This document shows positions 35,521 to 49,800 of a stretch of 64,000 bases of DNA, one piece after another. The notes beneath the pieces were generated by a model. The model had not been told where the DNA came from and ran no database searches. It saw only the letters and a program-made list of their open reading frames with translations. The stretch comes from Yamagishiella unicocca (taxonomy: Eukaryota; Chlorophyta; Chlorophyceae; Chlamydomonadales; Volvocaceae), in contig BDSL01000015.1 in assembly GCA_003116995.1 (NCBI GenBank), positions 434,001 to 498,000 on the forward strand, given 5' to 3'. Each line of letters begins with the position of its first letter. Within the stretch, counting starts at the first letter, position 1. Made by a program: the position numbers and the translations under genes.

Positions 35521-37824
35521 TGTGATTGGTGTGCGGCATGGCTCCGCTCGTCTCGTTTCGTCTCGTCTGGGCTCGTCTCGGCTTGGTTTGGTTTGTTTTC
35601 CGTTTGGCCTGGTCTCGGCTTGTATAGTGTTGTTTTTGCTGGGGTCGAGGGTGGAGTTGGGGCGCGGTGGGGCATGTCGTGGATCGGTAGGATGGGAGAG
35701 GCCAATGCCGGTTAGGTAGTAGAGGAGGAAGGTGCGACTGTCCCGGGGCCAGGTGGCGCCTGAGTGAGGATACCCAAAGGCCTTCCGCCCCGCAGACATT
35801 GTTAACGGGGGCGAGGAAACCCTTGAACTCGTGAGTTGCCAACGTACCCGCGGTGCATCAACGTGGCCGTCAATTAGTGGGTGCAGTCTGCATTGAACGC
35901 TCGGCGGGCAGCTGGAGAGGCTGGGTCTCGAATCTCTCTGAAAATATTCATTGGCGGGAGTCTCCTTTATTCGTGTTTGTGCGCGTGCGTAGGGCCATGT
36001 AGGAGAATAAGCCGCCGCTGCGTGGCGCAAGCGCCTCTCCTGGCGTCAAAATGGTTGGAGAGGATAGCAGGCGTTGGCTGTACGATTTGATGTGTGATTG
36101 GGCTGAGGAGTGCAAGAGTATGTGGGGGCCTAGGTTTGGCTGCGAACTACAGAAGCCATACCAATTGTGACGTTTCCTATTGGGACCTAGGCTTACCTGA
36201 GCCAATGCTCAAAACGTCCGCAACACCAGCGCCGTGTTGTCTCATTTGCTCATTGAGAGTACGGCACGCGGATCGTGACATGTATGGTTTGACATGTGCT
36301 GATGCCCCATGCGGGCACTTGAGGAAGGGTGGGGGGGTAGGAGCAGAGGGCGGGAAAGTGTGGACAGGTGGGTTGGGCAGCTCTGTCTGCACCTAATTAA
36401 ACACACTCTGAAGGCCTATCACAAGATTCCCCTTCCACGGCCACTTCACTCGACCGACAGGCTCGCTTCGGGTCGACCGGCAATAAAAAACCGTCGGAAC
36501 ACCGATGGTCCCTTCATCTCCACGTAAAACGCTACTCATTATAATTATTACGTTAGATGTATGCTCAGGTTTGCTTGCAGCCGGGCTGGCGCTCCGCAGG
36601 ACCTCGAAGTACCAACCGACGTCACTGCACCGAAGGCCGTAGATACACACCTCTTGTCATTACTATCATTGCGGAAGCACACCGTAGTAACATATGACTT
36701 CAATTAAATTATGGCAGGTTGATTAGTACCACGACGTAAACGTGTCTAAAAGCAGACCTGAAGTAACCCCATACTCTTAAGCAGCTGCTAAACGTACTGT
36801 TTGCTGATAGGTTTAGAGGAAAAGTCTACGCCGCAGCGCCGGTTGCAGCATTTTGCGGCTACCCCAGCCCTGCGAGCTTTAGAGCGCACGCGCAGCAGCA
36901 GCACAAGAAGCTTTAAGATAACCGTTTGCTGCACATTAGTGGGGCTGGTGCCCCCCAGCGCGCTCCCTTTCAGGGTACGGTGTCAGACCCAAGCTGCGAA
37001 TGGGCTTCCAGGCGACCCCGACGCGGCTGGCGTCCAGCGCCGAGCGCCTGCATCTTGCATCACTTTGCAGGTGCCATGCTATTAAATTAGCGGAGAAGTT
37101 GTAGGCGGGAAGGCGCTGGGGACTCCGTGAGGCGGCATTGCTGGGAGGCGAAACCGGAGGGAGCAGCAATATGTTCTCACGGGCAGGAGCAACGCAGGTC
37201 CAGCCACTGGCTGGGGCAGGTAAGCATGTTCCCCAGGTTCCCATGGTCGTGCAGTCGGAGGGACTTGCCCGTGGACATGTCCTTGCGCATATTGGCGCTG
37301 TCAGCATTGGCCAGACAGCACCGGCCTAGGCAGGACGTATCCAGCATTACTATGTCTTGATTAATATTTCTTCCGCAATTCCTGTGCTGTGGGACGGGCC
37401 GGTCCAGTTCCCAAACGACCACCTGAGTCGCGTTGCGGGCGCGGGTGCAGTCGGCCCAGGGACTTGGACCCTAGCTGGAAATTACATATTCATTACCTCC
37501 GCCTTGTTCGCTTCACGTGAGGCCCTCCTCCTGCCGGATATCCTACATCCCACCGCCACGGGTCTTCCTCGCAACCACCACGACCCGTCCCCTCTCAATC
37601 ATGCCCCCTGTCTACAATTTGCGCCATCCCATATCCCGCAACGCACAGTACGCCGCGCCTCCTAGTACCCTCCAGCACAGCACCCCCTTCTTATCCTCCT
37701 AGGCCCCACGCACACATCCCCACTCGGCATCGCGCTTGCGCTATCCCTTTCCAGCCACCGCCATCGCTATCCTCATTTCCTCACCCGCCGTCCTCCTCAC
37801 GTTCTCTTTCCCGTCCCCCGCTCC
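35521..37824. other. Intergenic stretch after the pseudokinase gene
   Basis: No gene is recognised. It begins with a T/C/G-rich 3' UTR tract with repeated TCGTCTCG-like words (about 35545-35640), continues as AT-richer unique sequence, and ends with the 5' region of the channel gene, which is C-rich from about 37500. Short open frames here lack coding character. Confidence 0.5.
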
Positions 37825-40800
37825 ATGCGCCACTCAGATGACTTTTTCGGGCGACCCGACATGTTGAACAATAGCGTGACCCAGAATCGCATGCCCACGA
37901 AGTGCATGTCTGGGTTGCTGGCGCTAAAAGTGCCCGACCCACCTCAGTTTGCGCCCTCGGCGGTTTGTGCCATCAGCGCTGACGGAAAGATCGCGGCGGT
38001 GGGGGGCCGCGATATAGAGCTATTTCTGTGGGACGTGGACACGGGCGACCTGCTGTCGAAGATCCGCGGGCATGACATTTTCTGGGTTGGCAGCAATGAC
38101 AACGCCTTCTTCATCACTTGCCAGGAGGACGGCAAGGTGCGCCAGGGAGGGCGGCAGGCGATGGTCACGAGCTCTGACGAAAGACGCGGTGTATCCAGGG
38201 AGGGGGGCTGGACACAGAAGGACAACTGTCGCAATTGGGGCTCGAACAGGCCAGCAGACGCAGCAGTAGACGCAGCAGTAGTACCTGAGGGGTGGCAGCT
38301 GCGGTCTGAAATTATATCGCCTTTTTGACGGATTGTTCGGCGGCATGTGAAAAGCCGCGGATCGAGGGAGTAGCCGGGGCCATGCAGCGGGGCGGGCAGC
38401 AGGGAGCGGAGCGGCAAGGGCAAGCGGGGCTGTGTCGGACGTATGCTCCGTGGGCTGGGACGCGAAAGGGCTGAGATTTCTATGCATAGGATTGAATGTG
38501 GAGCAGTGGCGGAAACGAGAAGAAAATTCCGCAACTACACCGGGCAGGGGGCGAGAAGATTCTAGCTGCCCTACTGTATTCGGTCGTGGTGGGCCGTGTT
38601 TATCCCGGGAGATAGCGAGGAACCCGTTGCAACGACATCGGAAAAGGAAAGGGAGACACTAACGGGAGAGGAGTTTTCCGGAGGGGGGATTCGCGCAAAG
38701 TGAGAGGCGGCACCCTCACATCCTTTTCTCCCCCACTTGTTCCACTCCCTCCCCCCCTTGTGCCCCTCCCTCTCCCCTTTGTTGCCCTGCCACCTCCAGA
38801 TCCTCATGTGGGACCGCTCCACCATGCGCACCACTGTGACCCTGGGCGAGGTGCTGGAGGGCATCACGTGCTGCCTCATAGCGCAGGAGAACGACTTCGT
38901 GGTGGTGGGCAGCTCCAAGGTAAGCTACGGGAGGGGGAGGGGGAGGGCGGGAGGGGCACGGGCGCGGGCGGAAGGAGGAGGAGCCGGCCGCGCCGCAGGA
39001 CTATACCCTCTGAACACATCCGCGGGGGTGTTCGGCGGCCTCCTCTTTGCTCCGGCTCCCGGGAATTCCGGAATGTGAAAACCACAACTTGCTCGCTGCG
39101 GACGATCCTGTTGTACCCGGCTCGTGGGCAGTCGTGGCGCATAAGGCAGCACATCGTCAGCGCCGGCGAAAATATACAAATACAGCCCGCCGCGTACTGC
39201 GGTCTTCGCCGTGGGGTCTGGGACAGCCGGGGGCAGACTGATGGCGGCAGACATCTGCACAGTGGTCTGTGACTTCGGCTGCTGGAAGGCGGGGCTGAGG
39301 GGCGCTGAGGGTTGGTGCCCTCCCCTCTTTTGCCGTGCTGTGGCGCTGGCCGGTGGCCGGTGAGGCACACAGCGGCCGGCGCCGCTACTGCGGCAGCCGC
39401 GTTGCAAGCCGGGCGGGGCGGGGGTAGCGGGGTGGCTGCTTGGCCGAGGTTATCCAGGGCGGGACGGCTGGGCTCGTTGGGTGGACGGCTCGTCTCGAGG
39501 CTTGCAGTCGCCGCAGGGTACCGTACTGCACGCAAGGCACACCATGGGTCGAGCCGTTGCCGCGCTCCACGCCAGTCTCTAACCCCTTTGGTTTGGGTTT
39601 GGGTTTGACGGGAGTTCCGAATTCCGACGGGCTTTCGAAAGTGAATTGACGGTGCCGGCAGAGCAGCGGGGCCCCCCTGGAGCCGGCGGGTAGTATCATT
39701 GCGGCCTAGCGAAAGCCCCCCTCCCCCACCGCCGTCCCGACCTCCCTGCCGCTCTATTCCCCCCTCGCCCCCACCCCCACCGCCTCGTAGAGACACCCTC
39801 TCCCCTCCCCTTCCCCTCCCCTTCCCCTCCCCCCCTTCCCCCTCCACGCCCTCCCTCCTCCTCCACTGCAGGGCAACGTGTACAGTTGGGACACCGACAC
39901 CGGCACTGTGGCTCACATGTACGAGGCGGGCCACAAGGGCCCTGTGCAGTACGCGCAGGTGTACTCGCTGCCCAGCTACGGCCGCTGCGTGGTGTCGTGC
40001 GGAGCTAAGGACCACACGGTGGTGAGCGGCGAGGGGCTCGATGGCGGCGGTGGTGGAGGGGTGTGGGTGCTGGTAGGGGGGCGGCAGGGGCAGAAAAAAC
40101 CCTGGCGCGATGGCGGTGATGGCCGGGTTGTGAGGAGAGCCCGTGTGGCGGCGCCGTGTGACTAGGGAACCGATGACGGCGGTGTGTGTATGGCGGGGGG
40201 GGGCTGGTGGGGGGCGGGATGGGGGCGGGGGACCCGGGGCGGGGGTCTATGGGCGACCCCGAGGCGCTGTTGGGAAGCCCCCGTGGACAGCTCCTGAGGT
40301 GGGGTTAATTTGGGTTTCGGTTGCACGTTGGTTGCACTTTGGTTGCAAGATCACGAATACGATATGGGTGAGGCGGGGGTAAAGGGTGATGGGTACGAGG
40401 TGCTCGGGCGGCTCATCCCGTCTGCCCATCCCCCCCCGCTTCCTCCCATGTGTCCAATTGCCTGCACACACGCCGTTTTCCCGCTACCCTCCGCCAGGTG
40501 GTGTGGGACCTGCTCAGCGGCGAGCCGCGCGCGCTGATTGAGATCAAGGAGCTCGAGCACGCCAAGAACCTAAAGTACGACATCACCCGCGACGGCGCGC
40601 GCGTGGTGGTGTGGTGCACCGACTCGGTGCCCTTCCCCAACCTGGTGGTGGTGGACATCATGTCGCAGAACAAGATCTCGGTGTACTGCCACGAGGGCCT
40701 TGTGCGCCAGGTGGGGCACGGGCACGGGCGCGGGGCGGGGTGGGGGGTTGCGGGGCGGCGTTATGGGGTTTAGGGTTTGCGGGTAGGAGAGTTGGAGGAG

Positions 40801-43800
40801 CCCGCCGCAAGTCGCCAAGTCGGATGCATCTGCACGTCTGCAGGGAATGATGGGAGCGCCGCGGTGGGAGAGGACACACACGCCGCCGAGGCATGTTGTT
40901 CGTCTTTTGCGACCTAAACCCCCCTCCCCCATACACACCCACCCACCTGCTCCCCACTGCCCACCAACTCCTCGTCGCTGTCAGGCCGTCTTCACGCCGA
41001 ACGGCGACCGCATCATCAGCACCGGTAACGACAACCGGCTGCAGGTGCGCGCGGCCAGGACCATGGGACACGGAGGTCGCGGGCTGGGAAAGGATGGAAA
41101 AGGGGGACACGAACGGACAGGGGCTTACCTCGCCGCGCTCCTCCTTTCGCTCCCCCCGTGCTCCCCTCCTTCGCCGCCCAATCGCTCAACGAGGCATGTT
41201 TCTCATTGTTTCTCAGCCTCCACCCCCCTCCCCCACCGGTTCACGCCACCCTCCCACCGCTTCTGTTTCTGTAACTCCCCCTCCCCCCCCGGTACGTCTC
41301 AGGTGTGGGACACGTTTAGCTTGGAGAACCTGGTGACCATGAGCGGCCACGAGGGCAGCGTGCTGTGCTGCGCCGTTAACGAGGCGGCCACCCGGGTGAT
41401 CAGCGGGGGGGAGGACTGCACGGTGCGGCTATGGAGCCTGGACGACGGAAAGCAGCTGCTGGCCTTCCAGGTAGGACGGTGCCCCGGGGGGAAGGGGGGA
41501 GGCGTTGAGATACCAAGCGAGCAGCTCGGAGCGCGCGTGTGTTTGTGGGTGTGTGCAGGGTGCTCGTGTGCTCTCCAGGGAGTGCTGGACTGGAGTGAGC
41601 GGGAGTGTGTGTTTGTGGTTGAGCGTGTTAGCATCCGCACTGCCTGTTAAGTGTTGCCGGTATGTAAGTTACGGGTTAGGTCCCGCGCCTGCCCCGTCCC
41701 CAACAAGACCAAACGAAAAACACACACGCGCACAAAAAAGTAGCGTAACTCTCCCCGCCTCCCTCTCACTTTACCCCCCCCCAGGCCCAGGACGAGCCCA
41801 TCAAGCAGGTCCAGTTCTCCACCTCTGGTCAGAAGGTCCTCTCCTGCGACGTCACCGGCCGCGTGTACGTCTGGTCCATGCACGCCGAGTTCCTCACCAA
41901 CCTCATGCGCCGCTACGCCGACAACATCTCCGCCTGCGCCATGTCGAACGACATGAAGCTCTGCCTGGTGGGCTGCAACAACGGCCGCGTCATGCTGTGG
42001 GACGTGGAGCGGCGGGAGAGCGTGTGGGAGTACACGCATCACACGGGGCGCGTGGAGGCCGTGGCGTTCAACTCGATGCGAGACATGTGCGCGACTGCGG
42101 GGGCGGACGGCCGCATCGTGCTGCTCTTCAGCGACAGCGGCAAGCAGGTGGGCTTGGGAGCGGGGGGCGGGGGCATGATGCCGTAAGGCGCGGTAGGCGG
42201 TGGTGGGGCCGGGGGCATGATGCCGTAAGGCGCGGTAGGCGGTGGTGGCGGCCGCAGCAGCTGCTGGAAGAGAGGCATGGGCATACATGCGGGCGTTGTG
42301 TTGTGTTTCCTATCGCTTCTGGTATTGCTGTCCTCCTCAGCCCCCCCTTCCCGTCAACCCGTTCCCTCCGCCACGCCTCAACCCGTACCTCCCCCCCCCA
42401 CACAGGCCAACTCCTTCCTGGGTGCTGAAGAGCCCATGATGACGGTGCACTTCTCGCCCGACGATGAGCGCATCGCCGGCTGCGCAGCGGACGGCAAGCT
42501 GTACCTCTACCAGACGGCTGGCTCCACCCGCAAGCCCAAGGCGGTGCTGCGATCCAGCGTGGCGCGCATCAGCAACCACGTGTGGTCGCCCAACTCCAAG
42601 CTGGTGGCGGGGGCGTGCTCGGACGGGACCATGATGGTGGGTCGTGCGAGAACCCGGTGGTGGGCCGGTAGCGGCGGTTGGGTGTTTGAGTGGGTTGGGG
42701 TCGTTGGTACGGCAGGGGCCCGGGTGCTTGGTGGCTGGTGGCTGCTTGGCAGCAGCCGGCAAGCTGGGGAGAGCTGGGGTGGGGTGACGTGGCAGCCGAC
42801 CTGGCCCCTCTTCCCTGCCCGTCTGTCACCCCTCGTTAGGTTTGGAACGCGAGCTCGGGCGGCATCCACACGGTGCTGGAGGGCGCGGCGGTGGGCGCCA
42901 CCTGCTGCGCCTTCGACCTCATCGGGAAGCTGCTGGCGGTCGGCACCGTGCTGGGTGAGTGAGCGAGCGAGCGAGCGAGCGAGCGAGCGAGCGAGCGGCT
43001 GCGACCCTCCTAACGTCCTGGAGTTACAGCACCACCGGCCTCCGCAACCTCTGCCAAACCCACGCCACCTCACGGACACGGGCACACTCTGCACTCCGCT
43101 CTGCTCCCCGCTGCGGCCCGCCTCCCTCCCCCCCCCTTGGTTTGTCGGCCGTGGATTCGCGGATTTATTTCTTACCCCCTCCCCCGCGCCCTCAACTCCC
43201 GCTGCTCGCTGCTCTCCCCCCCCCGCCGTACCGTCTCCGCCATACCCCCTCAGGCAGCACCCTGTTGTATAACCTTGAGACCAGCGAAATGCTGGTGGAG
43301 CTCAAGGGCAACGCCAGCCCCGTCAAGGAGGCGGTGTTCAACCAGGAGACCACGCAGCTGACCACCATGTGCAGCCGGCAGGCGGCGGTGTGGGATGTGG
43401 CGTCCGCAACGAAGGTGCGGCCGCGGGGGGCTGGGCTGGGCTGCGCTGGGCTGGGCAGGGCTGGGCTGGGCTGGGCTGGGCTGGGCTGGGCTGGGCTGGG
43501 CTGGGCTGGGCTGGGCTGGGCTGGGCTGGGCTGGGCTGCGCTGGGCTGGGCAGGGCTGGGCTGGGCTGGGCTGGGCTGGGCTGGGCTGGGCTGGGCTGGG
43601 CTGCGCTGGGCTGGGCTGGGCTGGGCTGCGCTGGGCTGGGCAGGGCTGGGCTGGGCTGGGCTGGGCTGGGCTGGGCTGGGCTGGGCTGGGCTGGGCTGGG
43701 CTGGGCTGGGCTGCGCTGGGCTGGGCAGGGCTGGGCTGGGCTGGGCTGGGCTGGGCTGGGCTGGGCTGGGCTGCGCTGGGCTGGGCTGGGCTGGGCTGGG

Positions 43801-46800
43801 CTGGGCTGCGCTGGGCTGGGCAGGGCTGGGCTGGGCTGGGCTGCGCTGGGCAGGGCTGGCCTCAAGTTGCTGGGGAGGGCAGGGGCTCGGGTGGCTGGGC
43901 ATGGAGCTGCGACAAGCTGCGACAAGCACTGGACCCTACTGCTGCATCTGGCTGTTTCGTGTGGGCACTCCCTCCCTCCCTTACCTCCTGCGGCCGGCGT
44001 GCGACCGACCTCATGACACCCTCCGCCCTGAACTCCTCAACCCACCACCCCCACCTCTCCTACCATCGCCACCTCCCCCACCATCGCCACCTCTCCCACC
44101 ACCGCCACCAACCCCAGATCCGCGTGTTCGACTTCGTGATGGACAAGTCCGGCGACTTCAAGTCCCCGCCGCACCCCTACCGCTGGGCCGTGGCGCACAA
44201 CAGCACGGTGCTGTTCGACCACGAGTCGGAGGCGCTGGTGCTGGACATGCTGACCATCGACGACCCGCTGCTGCGGTCGTACTACCTGTCGGATGTGCAG
44301 GTGGGGGATGGGGTGGGTGGGCCATGTGGTCACGATGGGAGCCGTTGGCCGGGGCCAGCCGCTGAGCCGAGAGCCAGTCACCCAGGGCTGTATCTGGCCT
44401 GCTTATACCTTGCGCGTTGCTGAACCGTAGGAAGGTTTTTAAGCTTTAGGGTTTTTAAGACCCGCACGAAGCACTGCATCGCGTCTTACCCGTCTTACCC
44501 GTCTTATCCGTCTTGCATCTCCGCCTCTCGCAGACCATTGCCAGCGGCTTCAACCACCGCAAGCTGCTGGTGTGGTCGGCCGCCGGGTCCTCCGCGCCCG
44601 ACAAGTTCCACACCACCCATGACGCCATCACCTCGACCCACTTCTCAAACGACGACCGCCTGGTGGTGATGGGCACGCAGGTGGGGCCGCGGACTGCCAC
44701 CACCACCACCACCACCACCACCACCACCGCCACCACCACCATTACCACCACCAGCACCATTTCCACCACCACCACCACCACCACCACCACCACCACCACC
44801 ACCACCACCACCATTACCAACACCAACACCAACACCCGGGGGACTGCATGGGCTCCTGGTTTCGGCAGGGCAAAGGGGGTTTCGGAGCCTTTTGCGTCGC
44901 CCACTGTGCAGCACTCGTTGCGCCACTGTATCCAGGTCTCCCTCCCTCTCTGTCGACCGCTTGCCCCTTCTGAGCATTACCCCACCCTCCCCTCCACCCC
45001 CCCACCCGCGCCTCTTCTCCGCCCTCGCCTCGCCCGTGCAGGACGGCAACGTGGTCGTGTACGACGTCGTACACGGCGAGACGGTTGAGATCATCGTGGG
45101 CCACCAGAACGGCCCCTGCCGCTGCGTCAAACTGTCGGCGGACAACCGCGAGGTGCTGTCCTGCGGCGCCGACTCGAAGGTGGTGCTGTGGGACTGGCGC
45201 AAGCGCAGCCCCATGCGCATCTACTCGGGCCACTTCATTTCCATCGGCTGCTGCGACATCTCAGCGCAGGTGAGGCCCCGCCGCTGCCCTCACTCGCTCG
45301 CTCGCGGCTTCCGCCCTCCTCGCACCTCCGCACCCTTTGCCCTGCGGCTTCAAAACACACGGGCTCCAGTCCCACGCGCCTATCTCCATCCAACCAAGCA
45401 GCCGCCGCGCCTTCCCCCTCTGGGTCTTCCCGCGCCATACGACGCCTGACAATGTGACAAGGCAGCAACGACTTAACGACCTAACCACGCACCCCCCCGT
45501 ACGGCATCCGCGCCTCTCCCTCCGCTCCTTCCTCGCCTCCCCAGGGCAACCGCGTTGTGTCGGGTGACAACCACGGCATGATCTGTGTGTGGGAGAAGGA
45601 CAGCGGCAACCCCGTTCAGACCCTGCCGCTGGCGCACTCCAAGGCGGTGCTGTCGGTGACCATCTCAGCAGACGGATCCACCATCGCCTCCGTGGGCGCC
45701 GACGACAAGGCAAGCACGCGGGGCGGGGGGCTTCACCTTGGTGTTTTAGGGCTTCAGGGTTTCAGGATTTTACCGGGCTTACGGGTGCCCGGGTGCCATG
45801 CATGTATTACGGCCATCGTCAGTCCTTCCTCGCGTGTCCAAGAAAACTATGGCAACCCTCTCTTGTCGTGCCGTTCCTTACGCCGTTGTCTCCTCACCCC
45901 TTTCCCCTCGTCACCCCTTTCCCCTCACCCTCATCTTCACCTTCGCCGCCACAGGTATCCATTTGGAACGTGGACATCGGCATTGAGCTGGTGTCCCTGA
46001 CGGCTGCCATGGAGTCCCACCCGCTCTACTGCTCCTTCTCGCCCGACGGCAACAAGCTGGGGGTGACGGAGTCCAACGGCAACGTCATGGTGTGGAATGT
46101 GGCGGCCGGCTGCCAGTGGTACATGATCTACCAGGTGAGGACCAAACGCTGATGAATTGCTGGAGCATTGTAAGGTGGTGAAATGGGTAGCTTGACGTAC
46201 CGCGATAGGCAAGCTACGTACCTCTTCCATGTATTTGCATTTTGCAACCCCTAATGGGTACCTGAGTATTGTAGAAAGGTGGTGGCGTGGAAGGGTGACG
46301 GCGGCGAGCAGCGACCCGAGGTGGTTGGGAGGGGGGCTCAAAGACGCCCGGGCACGCGCGAGCCAACCGTGACGATGCTGGGACGCTCCTCGTTACCCCG
46401 ACCGCGGACCCCAGCACCCTCATCCCTCATCCCTCATCCTCTTCCTCCCCCCCCGTGGATTCGCGGATTATCTTTTACCTCCCTCTCCCCCTCCAGGCTC
46501 ACAAGGGCAAGGTGACTGGCTGCTCCTGGTCCGCGGACTGCCGCAAGTTCACCACCTGCGGCACGGACAGCGTCACGGCGGTCTGGGACGCCGAGTCGGG
46601 CGCCCCGCTGTTCAAGTTCAATCTCAAGGCGGGGCCGCTCACCTCCTGCTCCGTGTCCCCCTCCGGGCTGTACGTTGCGGCGGGGTCAACCACGGGTAAG
46701 CATCTCCGCGCAGAGCGGCGACCGTGTGATGTAGGGGTCCCTGTGTGCGCTCCTCTCCTGTACAGGCTACACAGCGTAGCCCTCCACAGCATAGCTCCCG

Positions 46801-49800
46801 TGTAGCCCTCTGGGGCAGTCCTGGGGCCTCAGCCTCGACCGCGATCGCACCTCGGCCACCAACCCGCTGTCTCTCATACCCCGTCCCCCGTCCCCCGCCC
46901 CTCCCCTCCCCTCCCCCCCCAGGCACCCTGTCCGTGTCCAACCTGTCCACCGCGGCCCGCAGCACCCCGGAGCCCTCCTTCCTGTTCCACTGGCTCGCCA
47001 CCCACGAGCTCAAGACCTCCAACTTCCTCTACCTGCGCCTCATGGCGCTCTACCCCTACCTCGCTAACGTGCAGGACGCACAGGTGGGGCCCGGGGGACC
47101 GGTCCAGGCATACCCGGGGACGCACACAGGACTATAACTCAGTAAAGATGCGACAGAGAAATTAATACGTTAAATCCGTAGCAGAAAAAGGGAATAGGTA
47201 CAACTAGGATTACAAACCGCTCCGGCGCCCCTGCTCCACCTCTTAAAATTTTCCCCCACCTGCAGCCTCGCGTCCCTTGTGATCACCGCTCAACCCTCCG
47301 CTCCGGCTCTCCGCCCCGGCCCTCCCCTCCCCCTCCCTCCCCCTCCCCTGCTCTCAGGGCTGGTCCATCGCGCTGCACACGCTGGCTCGCGGCAACGCCG
47401 AGGTGTCCGGCATCATCATGGACTCGCTGCGCAACGAGTGCGGCATGATGGGCCTTATATCCGCGGTGCCCTTCTCCATCCAGACGCGCGTCAAGTTCCA
47501 CAACCAGGGTGACGAGCCAGTCGGCCTGTTTGGTGGCGGAGGCGGCGGAGGCGGAGGAGGTGCGCGCCCCACCAGCGCCTGGGCTAGCGGGGCCGACCGC
47601 GCGGACCGCAGCCAGCGTCCTCGGACCGCCCTGGGCGACGGCAACAAGTCCATGCGGCGAGCCTCCCTGGCCTTCCTGACAAACAAGGTGGGCGGAGGGG
47701 CACACGACGGGGCAGGCTGCGACGTGCTTGCTGGGGGAGGTGCGCTGCTGCGCCCCCAGCGGGGGGGGGAATGCTGCTGGGCGAGTGTCGGTTGGCTTTG
47801 GGGTGTGGGTGGTGGTGGTGGTGGTGGGGTGGAGTCTTTGCCCCCCGGCCTTTGCGCTTGCGCCCTTCTTTGTCTCGCTGTGTAATTTCGCTTGCTGACA
47901 TTGCCGTGTCCTCCACTCCTCGCATCTTCGCCACCTGCAGGACGACGACGGCCAGCTGCTGCCCGACATGCGGCAGGGCAGCAACCTGCGGGACGTGCTG
48001 GTGCAGAAGTCCAAGGCGTCGTTCAGCCAGCAGCTCAAAAAGGTGGCGGTGGAGATGGTGACCGAGACTCGAGACCAGGACCACATGGCGCTCATCATGA
48101 ATAACGCGGTGGCGCTGGCGCTAAACTCCAAGTCGTCGGAGTGTGTGCAGGTGCGGCGAGGTTGCGGTGGTGGCGGTCGGCAGGCGGCTGCATGAACCTG
48201 AACGCGACTGGCCTAAAAGACTGCCCAGAGGGCTGAAACGGATAGGCTGACCCACATCGGAGCGGGAAGGGTGCTTGTCGCGCTTGCTCACCATAGCTGC
48301 TTGCGAGGACGGTGGTTCTACCCTCCCTGCAGCGCAAACCTCCCTCCCTCCTTCTCCCCCTCCCTCCCCCTCCAGGCTGTGCTGGATGCCGCGGCCGCCA
48401 ACAAGGTATCTTGGGGCAGCTACCACGCGATCACGGACATGATGCCCTCCCTGGCGCTGCGCTACCCCATCATGTGCTACCACTTCCTGGCGGCACTGGA
48501 CCTGCGCCACCTGGGAGACCTGGAGGTGCCCGTGGCGGTGCTCAAGGTGGGGCGGTGGGCGGGCGGGCGGGTGGCTGGGTGGGTGGGTCCTTCGCGAACA
48601 CCATGAACACCACGAACACCATGAACACCACGAACACCATGAACACCATGAACACCACGAACACCACGAACACCGCGAACACCTACCCTCTGCGCGCTGC
48701 GCGCCATGTGTTGGTTGATACAGTCAACACGCCGAGGCAGTGAGCAGCACCACCTGGGTGCGCGGTGCACGCAGTGTATATCAGTATTGTGATAAGGGGA
48801 GAGTCTCGTTTCGTCCTTCGGTGCAACCGAATTACTGGGACTAACCGAAACCGCCCCAACTGCACTACCGGTATGATCCGCAGGGTCTCGACCGCTCCGT
48901 TATCCGTACGGCGCCCATCTTCACCAACGTCAAGAACTTGTGGCAGGGCCACCTCAAGCTGCACGAGGTCAAGTTCGGCCCGCAGCCGTACGCGCACGTG
49001 AAGGCGTCCATGGTACGGCTGCCGTACGCCTGCTCCATCGGGCGCGACTCGCTGCTGCAGACGCTGGTGGAGTCGGACGTGCCGGTCAAGGTGTACGGCA
49101 CCCCCACGCTGCGCGCCATCATCAAACACAAGTGGCGCCTGTACGCGCGGCGCAAGCTGCTGGTGCGGTCGCTCATCTACGTCTTCTACGTCATCATGTT
49201 CACCGTCACCGCCATCCTGTACTCCATGGAGGACCACTCGCTGACGATGCCGCAGTACTGGAAGACAGGCAGGGGCAAGGCGCACTTCATCATCGACGGA
49301 TACATCTTCGCGCAGGTGGGGCCGTGTTGGGGAAGGTTGGGGTCGGGGTGGTGGGTGGAGGCCACGGTGGTAGAGCGGGGGTTGGAAGAGGAAGGGGCGT
49401 GTGGGGAAGGGAGTTGAGGCGGGCCTCTTGGATTTCATCCCCGTCTGCTGACCTGCGCTGCCCTGCCCCTCCCCCGCTCGCGTGCCAATCCTGGACCGGC
49501 CATCCGTCCACGCAGACCGCCTGGTACGCCTGGACCGAGCTGACCCAGATGTACGCCATCGGCCTGGCGATGTACTTCCGGAGCTACTGGAACACCTTCG
49601 ACAGCCTCATGATCGTGCTGGTGCTAGTCATACCCACGCTGCATGTGGTCCGGCTCAGCGACGACGAGGGTCAGGCGCTGGGGCCGCTCATCGCGTTCGC
49701 GTTGGTCATGGTGAGCTGGCGCGCGTGAGACCCGCGACCCTGAACCCATGTACCCAACCCTACGACCCTTAGATCCTAAGATCCTTAGATACTTAAACCC

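Noticed and set aside
43395..44423. Long open frames of repeating WAGLG or PAQPS units
   Set aside because: They exist only because the GGGCT repeat lacks stop codons. The repeat lies between two exons whose splice sites and phases agree without it.
44435..44460. Telomere-like TTTAGGG words
   Set aside because: Only isolated single units occur here and near 40765; there is no tandem array.
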